A DNA stretch of 64,000 bases from Telmatactis stephensoni. Its lineage: Eukaryota; Cnidaria; Anthozoa; Actiniaria; Isophelliidae. This document shows positions 1-10,486 of this stretch, piece by piece. The notes under the pieces are model-generated. The model was not told the origin of the DNA. It saw nothing but the letters and a program-made list of their open reading frames with translations, and did not search any database. Where the stretch lies: NCBI GenBank assembly GCA_029948255.1, contig JALIZF010001634.1:434001-498000 (forward strand). Direction: 5' to 3'. Positions within the stretch are counted from its first letter, which is position 1. Each line of letters starts with the position of its first letter. The position numbers and the translations under genes are program-made.

Positions 1-533
1 TTACTACTTTCGATGTAAACTTTTTGTAGCAAAGCTAATCTTTGTAATTGCTTGTTTTCACACGTATCATGACGTTTTTTATAGCTTGTATGTGGTTACT
101 TAAACATTCATTTTAAGGAGGTCATTAAAACGAACGGAACTGATATCACCTAATGAAAGTGGCTAGCCATTAACTTCAAGTATTTCCATTAAATCAATGG
201 ATATATTTAAGTGGAAACATTATCGAAGTAGGCTAACGGGGATTCGCTTCATTTTATATATTGGACCATGTAGCTTGCCTTACATGCAAACGAGATGGCT
301 TATTCAAAACTGGTTTGAATATCAAGCCAAAGTCAACCAGTGAAATTAAAATGTGGAGATTGCAGCCAGGAGTTCCTTTCTCCAAAGACACGATGACTTT
401 GCGGACCCGCTGACCTTCTCTATAAAGTTTACGGGTGTTCGTGCAGTCCCGTAATTTTTCTCGTAAACTTGTCTTTCGAAACTGACTCAGTTAGCGAGTT
501 TTAATTTCAGTCGTCGTTTCAAGCATTAATTAA
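1..533. other. AT-rich non-coding stretch
   Basis: No open frame with recognisable protein features, no splice-bounded exon and no clear repeat is visible here. Base composition resembles the rest of the intergenic DNA. Confidence 0.5.
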
Positions 534-972
534 GAGGAGATTTTTTTCATTGGCGAGTAATAATGGCTAAAAACTAGCTAGCCCCTTCTACAGGTTTGAA
601 TTCCGGCATATTTTCGGTTTGCATGGATTAACACTCAAATTCCGAGTTTTACTCTAAGAAAATGATCTACTAAGATGCAATTCCAGTTTAAAACAGTTTT
701 TTGAGTTGTACAAAGTGTTGTATTGTATTTTTATTCAAATTTAGCAACTTTGAAGCTGAACGTAAATAATTATTTGGCACCGAATTAAGATTTCGATATG
801 TTCTAATTTTCGCTTTGGATTAACACTTTTATCGAACTTTTATTAATCAAAACCACTTATAAATAACCTAAGCTTTCTCAAAATAATAATTTTAGCTTTG
901 GGTGCCGCAGCAGTTATTCTTTAGCTGAATAGTTTTCGTTGCCCAACGCTTGAACGTGACAAAAATCTCCTC
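534..972. mobile_element. TTAA-flanked non-autonomous DNA transposon
   Basis: The left end reads TTAA then GAGGAGATTTTT, and the right end AAAAATCTCCTC then TTAA, so a 12-base inverted repeat is bracketed by TTAA on both sides. TTAA duplication is typical of Kolobok and piggyBac superfamilies; the G-initial end fits Kolobok better. No transposase frame lies inside. The inverted repeat is short, so this is less secure than the longer TTAA elements in the window. Confidence 0.5.
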
Positions 973-1665
973 TTAATACGAAAACAACAGTCTAATTCGA
1001 TCTAAAACTCATTCAAAAACGCTTTTAGGACTTAGTATACTGTAGAAAACTGTTCTACATGGACTTTTTCTTAAAAAGAAAACAAAAAAAATATATACTA
1101 ATGATCTGGTTAATATTTTTAATGCATTTACAAACCCTGGTTTTGTGAAATAGCCATCAGGATTGTTAAAAGCACTAAACGGAGCTGGGGCTTGAGTTAA
1201 GTGTTGTTTTGTAAAACAGCTCAATGATAGATCTTAAGAGCGCCCAGCAGCATTGCTACAACAACAACAACAGCGGTTAAGAAATAAGTGAAGATATCAG
1301 AGTTTTTGTGCAAATGGTCACTTATGACTACTGAATTGTGACAAAATCTTATTCACAAGCCCCCCAATAAAAGCGACCTCTCTACAATGGCCATGCAGAC
1401 AAGTTACGGCAAAGGCAGGTTGCCATTGATTTTAAGATTAAGGTTTAATTTTCACAGCAAACTTCAAACTGACTACCCGGTTGCTAAATGTTCGTGGCTG
1501 CTAAATGTTCGTATTTGGATGACTTTACGATTTGACTCAATAAACGTTATATGTAGCTTCGTTAGGCTTTCAAAATTGAAATAACGAGTAAAAACTTTTA
1601 CAGAACAATTAAGCGGCGAAATCAAAACTCAGCGTAAAAAGTTGAAGTAAGCCATATGCATCCTA

Positions 1666-1772
1666 AAGCCGCATCTACACGAACACGTTGTCCAGTTGAC
1701 AAAGAAAACTTGCTCACGTGTCGATGACAAAATATTGCCATTTTTTCCTTGTTCGTTTACGTAGATGCGGTT
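1666..1772. mobile_element. small fold-back MITE, TA target site
   Basis: About 20-base inverted ends (AAGCCGCATCTAC at left, GTAGATGCGGTT at right) are flanked by TA on each side. The element is 107 bp with no coding capacity. It is Tc1/mariner-like by target site only. Confidence 0.6.
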
Positions 1773-1774
1773 TA

Positions 1775-2630
1775 AAGCATGGTTTAAAGCATGGTTTTCA
1801 CTCGCGTCGGAACCGGAACCGGAGTCATAAATTAAGAGGGTCGTACAGGGGCCTCAACGGCACGGTTCACGGGAAATAAAAAGACCAAATCACCAATCAC
1901 AGACAACTGTTTCATAATTTCCCGAAAAAAAGAAACAATTGTTATAAACCTTTTTAACTTTGCTCACTGATTGCTCTGCCTTTACACCGTCATTACGTTT
2001 CGTGAGTGCGTTGAAAGTCAATAGAACCATTTCAACGTATCGCGAGTGCGTTAAAAGTCAATAGAACCATTTTTTATTTTAATTCAAGCTGTCTCGGGAC
2101 ACAAATCTACTGACTCACGAAGGAACAGGACAAAATTACGAATCTCGAAAAATTACGTTCCTACGTTTCGTAAAGACGGCTTTGCACGAATCATGCGAAG
2201 TGAAATTAGACTCCTCTTATTGGCCAATTCCTAGATAAAATACTAGATAAACTATACATGGGTAGTTACATAAGGTTTAACTAAATAATAATCTTTGCAC
2301 ATGGCAAAATTGTCGTTACATAATACATAAGTTGCAACGTGACTTAAATAATACAGAAATTACACGTGACCCGGCATGAAAAAAAAAAATCATATTTGTG
2401 CCAAATATTCAATATATTTAAAAAATGCAAAACGAAACAACAGAGAGAGCAATTTGTCTAGCTTTTCAAATGGCAAACAACCACGCATTTAGAACTCTGA
2501 CTGATCTCAGCAGTTGAATGTATGGAGGTGATTTTGCTCAGGACCAAGGGACTGGGCGTGATGCAACCAGAGTTTATTAGTGTGTGAATGATTCATATCT
2601 TTGAATGAATAGAGTTATCACTACCACGTA
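1775..2630. other. non-coding stretch without recognisable features
   Basis: No gene-like frame is seen. There is a short local duplication of a phrase containing AAAGTCAATAGAACCATTT near 2015-2070 and a poly-A run near 2380. Confidence 0.4.
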
Positions 2631-2639
2631 AACACTTTA

Positions 2640-3545
2640 ATTACAACGCCGAGCTTTCGGACAAAGTGTCCATCTTCAGGGCAAATGAAAATGTTACATT
2701 CGTTACATTTACTAAAATTGCGCGAGAGATGTTCAAAAAATATTTTGTTACTATGGCAATAACTTGCGCACGCTGGAGTAGAAAGATAAACATAGATAGA
2801 TATACATAGTTAAATGGACAAACAAGCGGAAAAGCTATATCACTAAGATTTTCCTAATAAAGTTTTATAATTGTCAGGTACTACGCATCCACTGTCTCTG
2901 TTGCTTAGAGCGTTCTTATTGCAAGTAATTTTAAGGGTCCAGTCGCTTTCCTGACCAATTATTGTCGTGTTGTTCCAATTCACGTCATGCCCCGTTAGAC
3001 TAGTGTGCTCTGCAAGGGCTGAACGTTCGTCTTTGTCACGTCGCACACTATCCATATGTTACGTTGTTTTTGTCTCGTTTCTAACGATCGTCTGGTTTCT
3101 CCGATGTAGACAGCGTCACATTCTTTGCATGGAATCTGATAGATGACTCCTGTTTTTCTTTCAGTAGTGATGGGATCTTTGGGTTTAGACAGGATCTGTT
3201 GTAGTGTTGATACGGGTTTGACCGCGGTCTTCTGATTTGGTGGTTACGGAGGGCACTTTGGATGTTTTCTGTCACTCCTTTAATGTAGGGAAGAACAGCA
3301 AACCCTCGGTCAGTTGTTTGCGAGTTTTCAACTCGTGTCTTAGGCTTGCAAGTCTTGTGTCGGTCTTGCTTGGGTAACCATTAGCTCCCAACACATTGTG
3401 CAGGTGATGTTTTTCAGATGTTTTGTGCTCTTCGTTGTTCAGCAGCGTTTCAGCTCTACCGTATAAAGTACGAACTACAGCAATCTTGTGCTGAGGAGCA
3501 TGATGGCTGTCGTAGGATAGATATCATTCTATCGGTGTGTGTTTT
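2640..3545 (-). pseudogene. Penelope-like retroelement, C-terminal GIY-YIG fragment
   Basis: Read on the minus strand, the frames give the end of a Penelope-like element: a linker (HKIAVVRTLYGRAETLL), a helical segment (GLLFFPTLKE), then the GIY-YIG nuclease with IYQIPCKECDAVYIGET followed by RSALAEHTSLTGHDVNW. The GIY (here VIY), YIG, and downstream H...TGH...W order matches the family. Frame changes near 3080 and 3230 and a stop after the YIG motif show decay. The reverse transcriptase, which should precede it, is missing, so this is a 5'-truncated copy. The 3' end carries a hammerhead-like motif. Confidence 0.75.
2653..2679 (-). other. hammerhead-ribozyme-like core at the Penelope-like 3' end
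   Basis: On the minus strand the order is CTGAAGA, a perfect GGACA/TGTCC stem with a 3-base loop, then GAAA. This matches the hammerhead core CUGANGA - stem II - GAAA. Hammerheads are known from Penelope-like terminal repeats. I could not place a convincing stem III plus UH cleavage site, so it may be degenerate. Confidence 0.4.
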
Positions 3546-3586
3546 CTTTCTATAGATGGTGACGTAATGTAAAATTTTCATTTGCC

Positions 3587-3613
3587 CTGAAGATGGACAC
3601 TTTGTCTGAAAGC
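3587..3613 (+). other. second hammerhead-like core, opposite orientation
   Basis: CTGAAGA, a GGACA/TGTCT stem and GAAA appear on the plus strand. The flanking phrase starting TTTTCATTTGCC is shared with the copy at 2653, so about 50 bases are an inverted duplicate bracketing the GIY-YIG remnant. Confidence 0.4.
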
Positions 3614-3947
3614 GCTACCGAAGATCTAGTCACGTTTGGTTTGGCCTTATGGAGTGTCTGGCATCACCCCTATTGTCTTTTGTCTTCTCCGAGTAACAAT
3701 AGGCGACAACTGATCAGTGGCGCACAAAGAAATAATCGCAAATTTCGACGGCTTTTATGGAAATGCATATAAAACGTTCAGGGGAATTTATTTAGAATAT
3801 AAACATAACTAAAGTGGTTTAAAGCGATTTTTTTACATTTTTGACTCGAATCTCGTACTGGTCCCCCTTTAAAACTTTGAAACTGCACCAAAACGAGGCT
3901 ACCAAGGTTACATACAAAGCAATCTAGTTTTGACTCCGCATAACTTC

Positions 3948-5212
3948 ACTCCGGAGTGAAGTTAGCAGGCTGTTCAGCAGGCTGTTCGGTAAAGTTAGCA
4001 GACTTTTCTCGGTGGCCTGTTACGACATCAAAAATGAATCCAATGAAAGGAAATTAGATAAGGGATAATGAATCTGTACAATTTGGCCACATTAGATCAA
4101 TTAGGGTGGAATGGTAAACAGAAAAATGGACTAGAGGAGTATTTCTTTTTCGACCTCGAAAAGAGTCAATAAGAAGTCACGTGATGCATAGGATCTTTCA
4201 CAAATCACTCAGTTCATGAGCCAATGGCCCACTGAGCTCATCTCAGATTGGCCAATGACTTGGTGTGATGGCATCACTAGCGTATTGTCTCCCGAACAGA
4301 GTGATTTGTGAAACGTCTTATACATCACGTGACATTTTATTAATAACAAAAACAAATTGCAAAAAAGTGTTATATTCCGTTATTGCAGAGTTCGTCAATC
4401 CAAGGGGTAAGTGAGATGGCATCACTGGGCTATTGTCTCCCGAATAGAGTGATTTGTGAAAGTTCTTATCCATCACGTGACATTTTATTAATAAGAAATA
4501 ATTTGGCAAATTTGTTATATGCGGTTCCTTTATTCCAGTGTCCGTCATTCCAAGGAATTGAGTGAGATGGACCAATAACTTGGTGAGATGGCATCAGTGG
4601 GACATTGGCTCTTGAACTGAGATAATTGTTGAAGATCCTATGCATCACGTGACTTTTTATTAATTAAATAAGTTGAGAACGTGTTTTATATTCCGTTATT
4701 CCGTTGTCCTTCATTCCAAGGAATTGAGTGAGATGGACCAATGACTCGGTGAGATGGCCTCAGTGGGCCATTGGCTCTTGAACTGAGTGATTTGTGAAAG
4801 ATCCTATGCATTACGTGGCTTTTTATTAAAGAAAGAATTTGAGGAAAGTGTGTTATGTTCCGTTATTCCAGAATCCGACATTCCTAGGGGTTGAGTGAGA
4901 TGGGCCAATGACTCGGTGAGATGACATCACTGGGCCATTGTCACATGAACTGAGTGATTTGTGAAAGATCCTATGCATCACTTGACGTTTTATTGATTCT
5001 TTTTAAGGTTGAAAAAGAAATACTCCTTTAGTCCGATTTTCTGTTTACCATTCCATCCTAATTGATCTAATGTGGCCAAATTGTACAGATTCATTATCCC
5101 TTGTCTATTTTCCTTTCATTGGATTCATTTTTGATGTCGTAACAGGTCGCCGTGAAAAGTCTGCTAGCTTCACCGAACAGCCTGCTGAACAGGCTGCTAA
5201 CTTCACTCCGGT
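3948..5212. mobile_element. 1265-bp fold-back element with 9-bp target duplication
   Basis: Ends read ACTCCGGAGTGAAGTTAGC and GCTAACTTCACTCCGGT, and the inverted arms extend about 250 bases inward. CATAACTTC occurs directly outside both ends (3939-3947 and 5213-5221), a perfect 9-bp duplication. Nine-base duplications with long inverted arms are typical of Mutator-like elements; that assignment is inference. The centre is a tandem repeat, not a transposase gene. Confidence 0.85.
4285..4990. repeat. tandem repeat core of the fold-back element
   Basis: A phrase around GTGATTTGTGAAAG, then CATCACGTGAC, then ATTCCAAGGAATTGAGTGAGATGG recurs about five times at spacings of roughly 150-170 bases (near 4301, 4449, 4621, 4787, 4954). 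Units have diverged by substitutions and small gaps. Confidence 0.75.
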
Positions 5213-5390
5213 CATAACTTCTGTGGTATTGAACCAAGGAAACTGGAAAAATTTGTGCTGTTTTAGTTCTTTCTTACATAGAATTGATTATTTCTTGCAA
5301 AAGCTGTCCTGTTTTCAGTTCTGGCGATCCTCCACAGATATGACGGTTGAATAACAGAGATATTATTTTATTTTTGTCTCAAACTGCAGT

Positions 5391-5513
5391 GTGTCAGCTC
5401 TTGTCAGATAAAAAGAACTATCGACCAATAACAGTTCTTAATACAGTCAATAAAGTCTTCGAGCAGAGACTAAGTAATCAAGTAATCAGCGCCAAGGACG
5501 AGTGAAACTTGGT
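5391..5513 (+). pseudogene. short LINE reverse-transcriptase fragment
   Basis: The plus-strand frame gives LSDKKNYRPITVLNTVNKVF ending in a stop. This resembles the conserved NYRPI block that opens the reverse-transcriptase domain of non-LTR elements. It is about 40 codons with neither start nor catalytic motif, and belongs to a different LINE type from the minus-strand neighbour. Confidence 0.6.
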
Positions 5514-5526
5514 ACCATCACAAGTA

Positions 5527-8135
5527 AATTTTATTTTTATTTTATTTTATTTATTTTATTAACTTCGCCATGAAATTGCTTACATGCACAAATAAGTATA
5601 TGGCAGGGCGTCCGCAACAGCGTGGCCAATTACTGCGGGCCCATGCAGGTCAAATATGAAATATAAAATGAGTATAAATTTACAAATAGATGAGCAACGA
5701 GAAACTGAGATTAGAAGCAGCAGGTGATTGGTTGACTTATTACATTTACAACATATTGTTTTAAAAGTCCTTGGGTTGTCTGGGTCGTAGCACTTCACCA
5801 ACGATGCACAATAATACTGGTTTAATACACGTTTTAATGAGTTTAGACTGTCAGTGTTCAGGTCCAGGTCTTGCGCAATGGTATTCCAAGTTCTAGTTGC
5901 TCGGATAAGAAAAGATCTTTGATAGGTAGTGGTCTTGCATTTAGGTGTGACGAAACGGATACTAGAGGCAGAAGAAAGCCTTGTGTTCCTCTGAACAGAT
6001 GGAATGAGGGAGGGTTTGACTTTTACTAGTCCATGGGTAATCTTGTATAGTAATACCATGATCGCCTCGGGGATCCATTGTTTCAAGAGTGACGTTTAAT
6101 GTCTAACATCCCTCCTACCTGAATAGAAATGAGGGAGATTCAGAACTAAATTTCCCTCATATACATCATTAATGAGGGAAATTTAGTTCTAAATTTCCCT
6201 CATTACTATTCATGAGGTACAGTCCCTCATATATCAATCATCTGGACGATCGGTACAACTTTGCACGCTGTTCTGAAACTCTATTACTAACGCACCGATA
6301 CCTCTTACCACTGCACACGCTTACGCATGTGGGAGCTATTCATTCTATTTTGCGCATGTGCGTAACGAAGCAAAGAAAGCTTAGTGAAAACAAATTAGCT
6401 TTGGAGTTGATTAATAACCAGTTTAATTAATAACCTATAAATACTTGTCTATTGTAAGTATAAAACAAAGAAATCTATTTTCAAAACTCCCCAGAGAACA
6501 GGGTTACGCACAATTGGTAAAAGAATTGTATAATATGTTCAAGTTTTTGATGAACAAACAGCGAAGTATATTTTCGTTTATTTCCTCGGTGATCATGGTA
6601 TTACATTGGGACTTCCACTAAACCTCCCTCGGCTTCGGGGACATTTAATCACTAATATCCCTCAGGGTCATGGTATTACTTACAAGAAGTCGAGGTCCAG
6701 GTATTCGTGCCAGTAGCAAAGGGGTAGCTAGTATGGACAGCGATTGTAGCCTAGATGCATAAGTGACTTCGGTTGAGAAAGGCAGGCCAAGTATGAATTT
6801 AGTTGCACGTCTTTGGGTTCGTTCAAGTCTACTTATGAGTTCAATCGACTGAGGCGATCAAACTTGTGTCACATAACCAAGATGTGAACGAACTAGAGTC
6901 AGGTATATGGTTCGTTTAACTGACGTGTTGGTAATGTAACGAGAGTTACGCTTAATATATCCCAAAAGCTTATTTGCACGGGCTGCCTGTTCAAGAACTT
7001 GCGTCTTCCACGAGAGGTCAGCGCTCACCCACACTCCATGATCTCGCTCACAGTAAGTTCTCTCCAAGTTGGAATCGCGTATTTTATAACTTGAGACCAC
7101 TGCTTTAGTCGTCTTGCGTGTGATGGACTGTAGTTTACATTTTGATTCGTTGAAGACTAAGCCGGACGTCAAGGTCCATGCGACCAATCTTGTTAAGTCG
7201 GTCTGAAGATGCATTGCGTCATCTGCAGATTTAATAGCCTTAAACATCTTCGTGTCATCTGCAAACATTGAGACGTTACTGCAGCGTACAACATCAGGGA
7301 GCTCGTTCACATATAACAGGAACATCGCGGGACCCAACAAGGACCCTTGTGGGACTCCTGATGTGACTTCCAGCGTATCAGATGTTGCGCCAAGGACTGT
7401 TACTCTTTGTCGGCGGTCAGTCAGGTAGTTCTTAAACCACTGTAACAGGTTCCCCCCAAAGCCAGATTTTCGAAGCTTGTCAATGAGTATTACATGGTCA
7501 ACCTTGTCAAATGCTTTACTCATGTCCAAGTAAATTACATCAACCTGCCCACTATTGTCCAGTATCGATCCGATCCATTCCAAGGACTCAATGAGGTTAG
7601 ATACACACGATTTACCAGAGATAAATCCGTGTTGACAGTCATTGACCAGTTCGTAAAGGCGATCTTTTATGCCATCAAGGATGCAACGTTCGAAAATCTT
7701 TGAAATAATAGGTAGTAAGGAAATCGGTCGATAATTTTCAGCATGCTCTTTGTTCCCCTTTTTGAAGACAGGGACGACGTTAGCCAACTTCCACTCTCTT
7801 GGTATGGCCCCCAGGGCCAGTGATTTGTTGAATAGGGTGCACAGTGAAGGCGCGATTACCGAAGCAGTGTCACGTAACAGCCTAGCTGGGATTCCGTCTG
7901 CACCTGTCGCTTTGTTGACGTCTAGAGATTGTAGGGCAGATTGGACTTCGTTAACACTTAGTCTCATATCCGACAAGACTGGGGCTTCTTGGTGAGCTTG
8001 GTCGAGATCAGCGAATGTGTCGTTGTACTTGTCACGTTTTGCATCTACCCATGCTCCCTTTCGGTCTAGTCGCGTGTGCTTTAGGTCTCTCGTCCGACAG
8101 CCTTTTGTGAAACAGGTGTATACAAAACATAACAC
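5527..8135 (-). pseudogene. non-LTR retrotransposon (CR1/jockey-like) ORF2, broken and split
   Basis: The minus-strand frame from 8135 holds a reverse transcriptase: NYRPISLLPIISKIFE, the first catalytic block YLDMSKAFDKVDH, GVPQGSLLGP, then FADD with both catalytic aspartates. The thumb ends at LGYVTQ followed by TGA where the sister copy at 18305 has Trp. A frameshift follows, then a 634-bp MITE (6049-6682). The C-terminal tail resumes at about 6046 (LYKITHGLVKV) and ends with a zinc-like ICCKCN motif. The 3' untranslated part contains GCAGTAATTGGCCAC and finishes in an A-rich tail at 5527-5570. The endonuclease half is missing (5' truncation). It cannot encode active protein. Confidence 0.88.
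6049..6682. mobile_element. 634-bp MITE inside the LINE, TA target site
   Basis: Ends read AGTAATACCATGA and TCATGGTATTACT, with TA outside (6046-6047, one extra base, and 6683-6684). Taking it out joins LINE sequence as TTCTTG-TA-CAAGATT, giving the expected Phe-Leu-Tyr-Lys-Ile, so the LINE proves the insertion. A second inverted repeat (phrases with GAGGGAAATTTAG) lies inside at 6128-6210, possibly a nested or duplicated end. Confidence 0.82.
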
Positions 8136-8142
8136 TCTGGCT

Positions 8143-8230
8143 TGTAAATAGCTCAGTGGTCAGGTGGCTAACGTTGCTAGCTACAGAGCCAGTAGTACCT
8201 AGTTCGATTCCCAACTCTAACATTAAAAAA
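8143..8230 (+). repeat. tRNA-like SINE head or tRNA pseudogene
   Basis: TAGCTCAGTGG matches a pol III A box and GTTCGATTCCC, about 45 bases later, matches a B box. A clover-leaf with a proper acceptor stem is not evident, and the unit ends at an A-rich run (TTAAAAAAAT), so a tRNA-derived SINE head is more likely than a functional tRNA. It lies just beyond the 5' end of the LINE copy. Confidence 0.55.
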
Positions 8231-8533
8231 ATATACATTACTTCAATTGATATTTATCAGAAACATATGTATTTATTTTCTTTAACTAAGATTTATTTTT
8301 GGGCTTCCTGTGGTCATTGTTATCGGTCAACCCACGAGTTACCTCGCTATTGGCGGGTTGATTTGATCAAAGTAGCACTTTAATAAGACAGGTGATAGTT
8401 TCAATAGTCTAAATGTCTTTTTTATCTACAAAACGTTAATGATATGCTGTATACATAACACTAAAAAAGAAGAAAATAGTGTCCCCATGGAGGAACTGAA
8501 TCCCCATGATAAGTTAACCCCTAAAAATTGATA

Positions 8534-8780
8534 CACCTATTTCAAAAAAGGTTGTCACCGCTAAGAGCGATAGGCGATAGGTAATAGGTCATTCCAAGAC
8601 CGCAAAGCACTATTGATTTCTAATTGATTTACATATGAATAGCCAAATATTTGATGGAAGAGTGTAAAGAAAGATTTAGGATAGCTTAATTAAGAAATCA
8701 ATAGTGCTTTGCGGTCTTGGAATGACCTATTACCTATCGCCTATCGCTCTTAGCGGTGACAACCTTTTTTGAAATAGGTG
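8534..8780. mobile_element. 247-bp near-perfect palindromic MITE, TA site
   Basis: Inverted arms of about 95 bases, starting CACCTATTTCAAAAAAGG and ending in its complement, are essentially identical. TA flanks both ends (8532-8533 and 8781-8782). The high arm identity suggests a young or conversion-maintained copy. Confidence 0.85.
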
Positions 8781-8809
8781 TATAAAATGTAATGGTACTA
8801 TTAGGCCTA

Positions 8810-8924
8810 GTTCAAACGTCGCATCTCATGTGCCAAACTCAATGCAAATTAGTCAAATCTTTTGTTTCTTCTCATTATCATGTCATTTGCATTGAATTCA
8901 GCACGTGAGATGCGACGTTTGAAC
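8810..8924. mobile_element. 115-bp fold-back MITE, TA site
   Basis: Arms start GTTCAAACGTCGCATCTC and end with the complement, and TA lies outside both ends (8808-8809 and 8925-8926). The arms continue through CAATGCAAAT and its complement around a short AT-rich loop. Its right TA is also the left TA of the next element. Confidence 0.82.
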
Positions 8925-8926
8925 TA

Positions 8927-9188
8927 CAACGGCGTGCAGAACCTGTTGAGACACTATCCCAATGTTGGCCTTAATTAGCCAACCCTGTTTTATGCTCCCC
9001 CTCCCCTCTCTCTCAATATTGAGTAGGCCGGGGAGATTCCTGCTAGGTCCAACACTTGACCCAACCAACATTGTGTCGGGGGGAGGGGGATTAAGAATAT
9101 ATAGCCGTTCCACGACTTACATGGTGGGTATAATATCAAATAACGTCAATTTTAGGGCACAATGTCTCAACTATTCTGCACGCCGTTG
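8927..9188. mobile_element. 262-bp MITE, TA site, abutting the previous one
   Basis: The left arm CAACGGCGTGCAG and right arm CTGCACGCCGTTG are flanked by TA at 8925-8926 and 9189-9190. The internal CT-rich and G-rich blocks with CCAACATTG phrases resemble the core at about 26790-26905 inside another element. Confidence 0.8.
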
Positions 9189-9194
9189 TAGGCG

Positions 9195-10140
9195 TTAGTG
9201 TCTCTGCTAGCCCTTAACTTGAGTAATAGAGGACAGAGCGACGTGTTTCTTGACGGTTTATTGCTAAACATAAAACTACAAACAGGATACGAATAAGAAT
9301 AAGTCTAAATGTTTGGAAATATAAAGATCTAAATTATATAAAAATTAACTTATCAACTATCCCGCTCTATACTCAGGTATATCGCATCGCAGATCATTCT
9401 TGAATGATGTCGCAAAAAAAAAACCTCAAGTATTTTCAAAAAAAAATCTTAGCAATGAGGAAAAACAAAAAAACAAAAACAAACAAACAAAAACAAAACA
9501 AACAAAAAAAACTTAATGAATTTGCATAAGCATCTCTCGAAGGAAACGAAACGATTACCAGAACAATTTACTCTAGACTCAAGGGAAAATAACCTAACAG
9601 GAAACGAAAATAATACCAACACGGAAACGAAAATAACACAAATCCAGAAAAACGACCCAAGCTTGCATTTACAAGCCCAAAGAGGAGACATTTATGGTAA
9701 AAGAGGTTCGAGGAAGTGAAATATGCAAACATGCTCAGTTGAGCAAGAACATCCATATTACACATCACATATTCTCCATCTACAATCGTTACCTTGCCAT
9801 GATTTTGCATTCTATCGAAATTCCGCCTCAACACCAAAATATATTACTTTACCTCAATAATCCCTCTTACCCATTCAAGGAAGAACAAGTTATTAACTGT
9901 ATTTTTTGAAATCTGTTAGTTTTGCTTTGAAGCGAGGCTAACGTACTTGCGATTCAAATGCAACCTTGAGAAAAAGGGCTATTCGAAAGTTTCAGCTTCC
10001 ATCCATCTTTTCAAGTGCAACAAAATGTAAATTGTTGGTGACTATTGTAAACAATGAAATAAATGACCAAGCAGCGAGAAGAAGATCTGTAGCTTTTAAT
10101 CCACCTATTTTATACAAATATCAAATAGCGTTGTGTCAGA
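9195..10140. other. 3' flank of the mL37 gene, with A/C simple repeat
   Basis: This holds an AAAAC/AAAC simple-sequence run at about 9465-9512 and no recognisable coding sequence. The open frames across 9449-9909 are low-complexity shadows on both strands. Sequence just below 10152 should be the 3' untranslated region of the minus-strand mL37 gene. Confidence 0.45.
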
Positions 10141-10151
10141 TGAAAGGTTTG

Positions 10152-10486
10152 TCATGCATGACTCAGTCCATTCATCATTATCTTGGAGAATATTTCAAAA
10201 CAGTTCTCGTTAAAACCTTCAACTTGTGCTTTACTATACTTAGGCGTGGTTCCCTCCAACAAAACTCTGTCATACATCTGTACCCCTGGTACAATCCAAG
10301 CAATGTTTTTGATTCCTTCATCAGTAGAGAACTCTAATGTGTTGAGTTGAAAGCATATAAAAGAAAGCCTAAAGCCATCAGACATTACACAATGAGCTGA
10401 CAGTGGTTGATCAAGGGGCTTTCCAATCTTGTCACCATGGAGATGTGTTGCTTGGGCAACTAGTCTTGCAAATGTGAACATCAAAC
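10152..10486 (-). CDS. MRPL37: mL37 coding exon 3
   Basis: The acceptor is TTATTCATAG before GTTTGATG. The frame continues Gln-Gly across the junction into LMFTFARLVAQATHL, then the conserved LSFICFQLNTLEF and GIKNIAW blocks, and stops with TGA at 10154-10152. The end of the protein, FNENCFEIFSKIMMNGLSHA, is the expected short helical C terminus of the family. Confidence 0.87.

Noticed and set aside
8143..8230. Functional tRNA gene
   Set aside because: A and B boxes fit, but I could not draw a proper acceptor stem or anticodon arm, and an A-rich tail follows, so it is listed as a SINE-like repeat.
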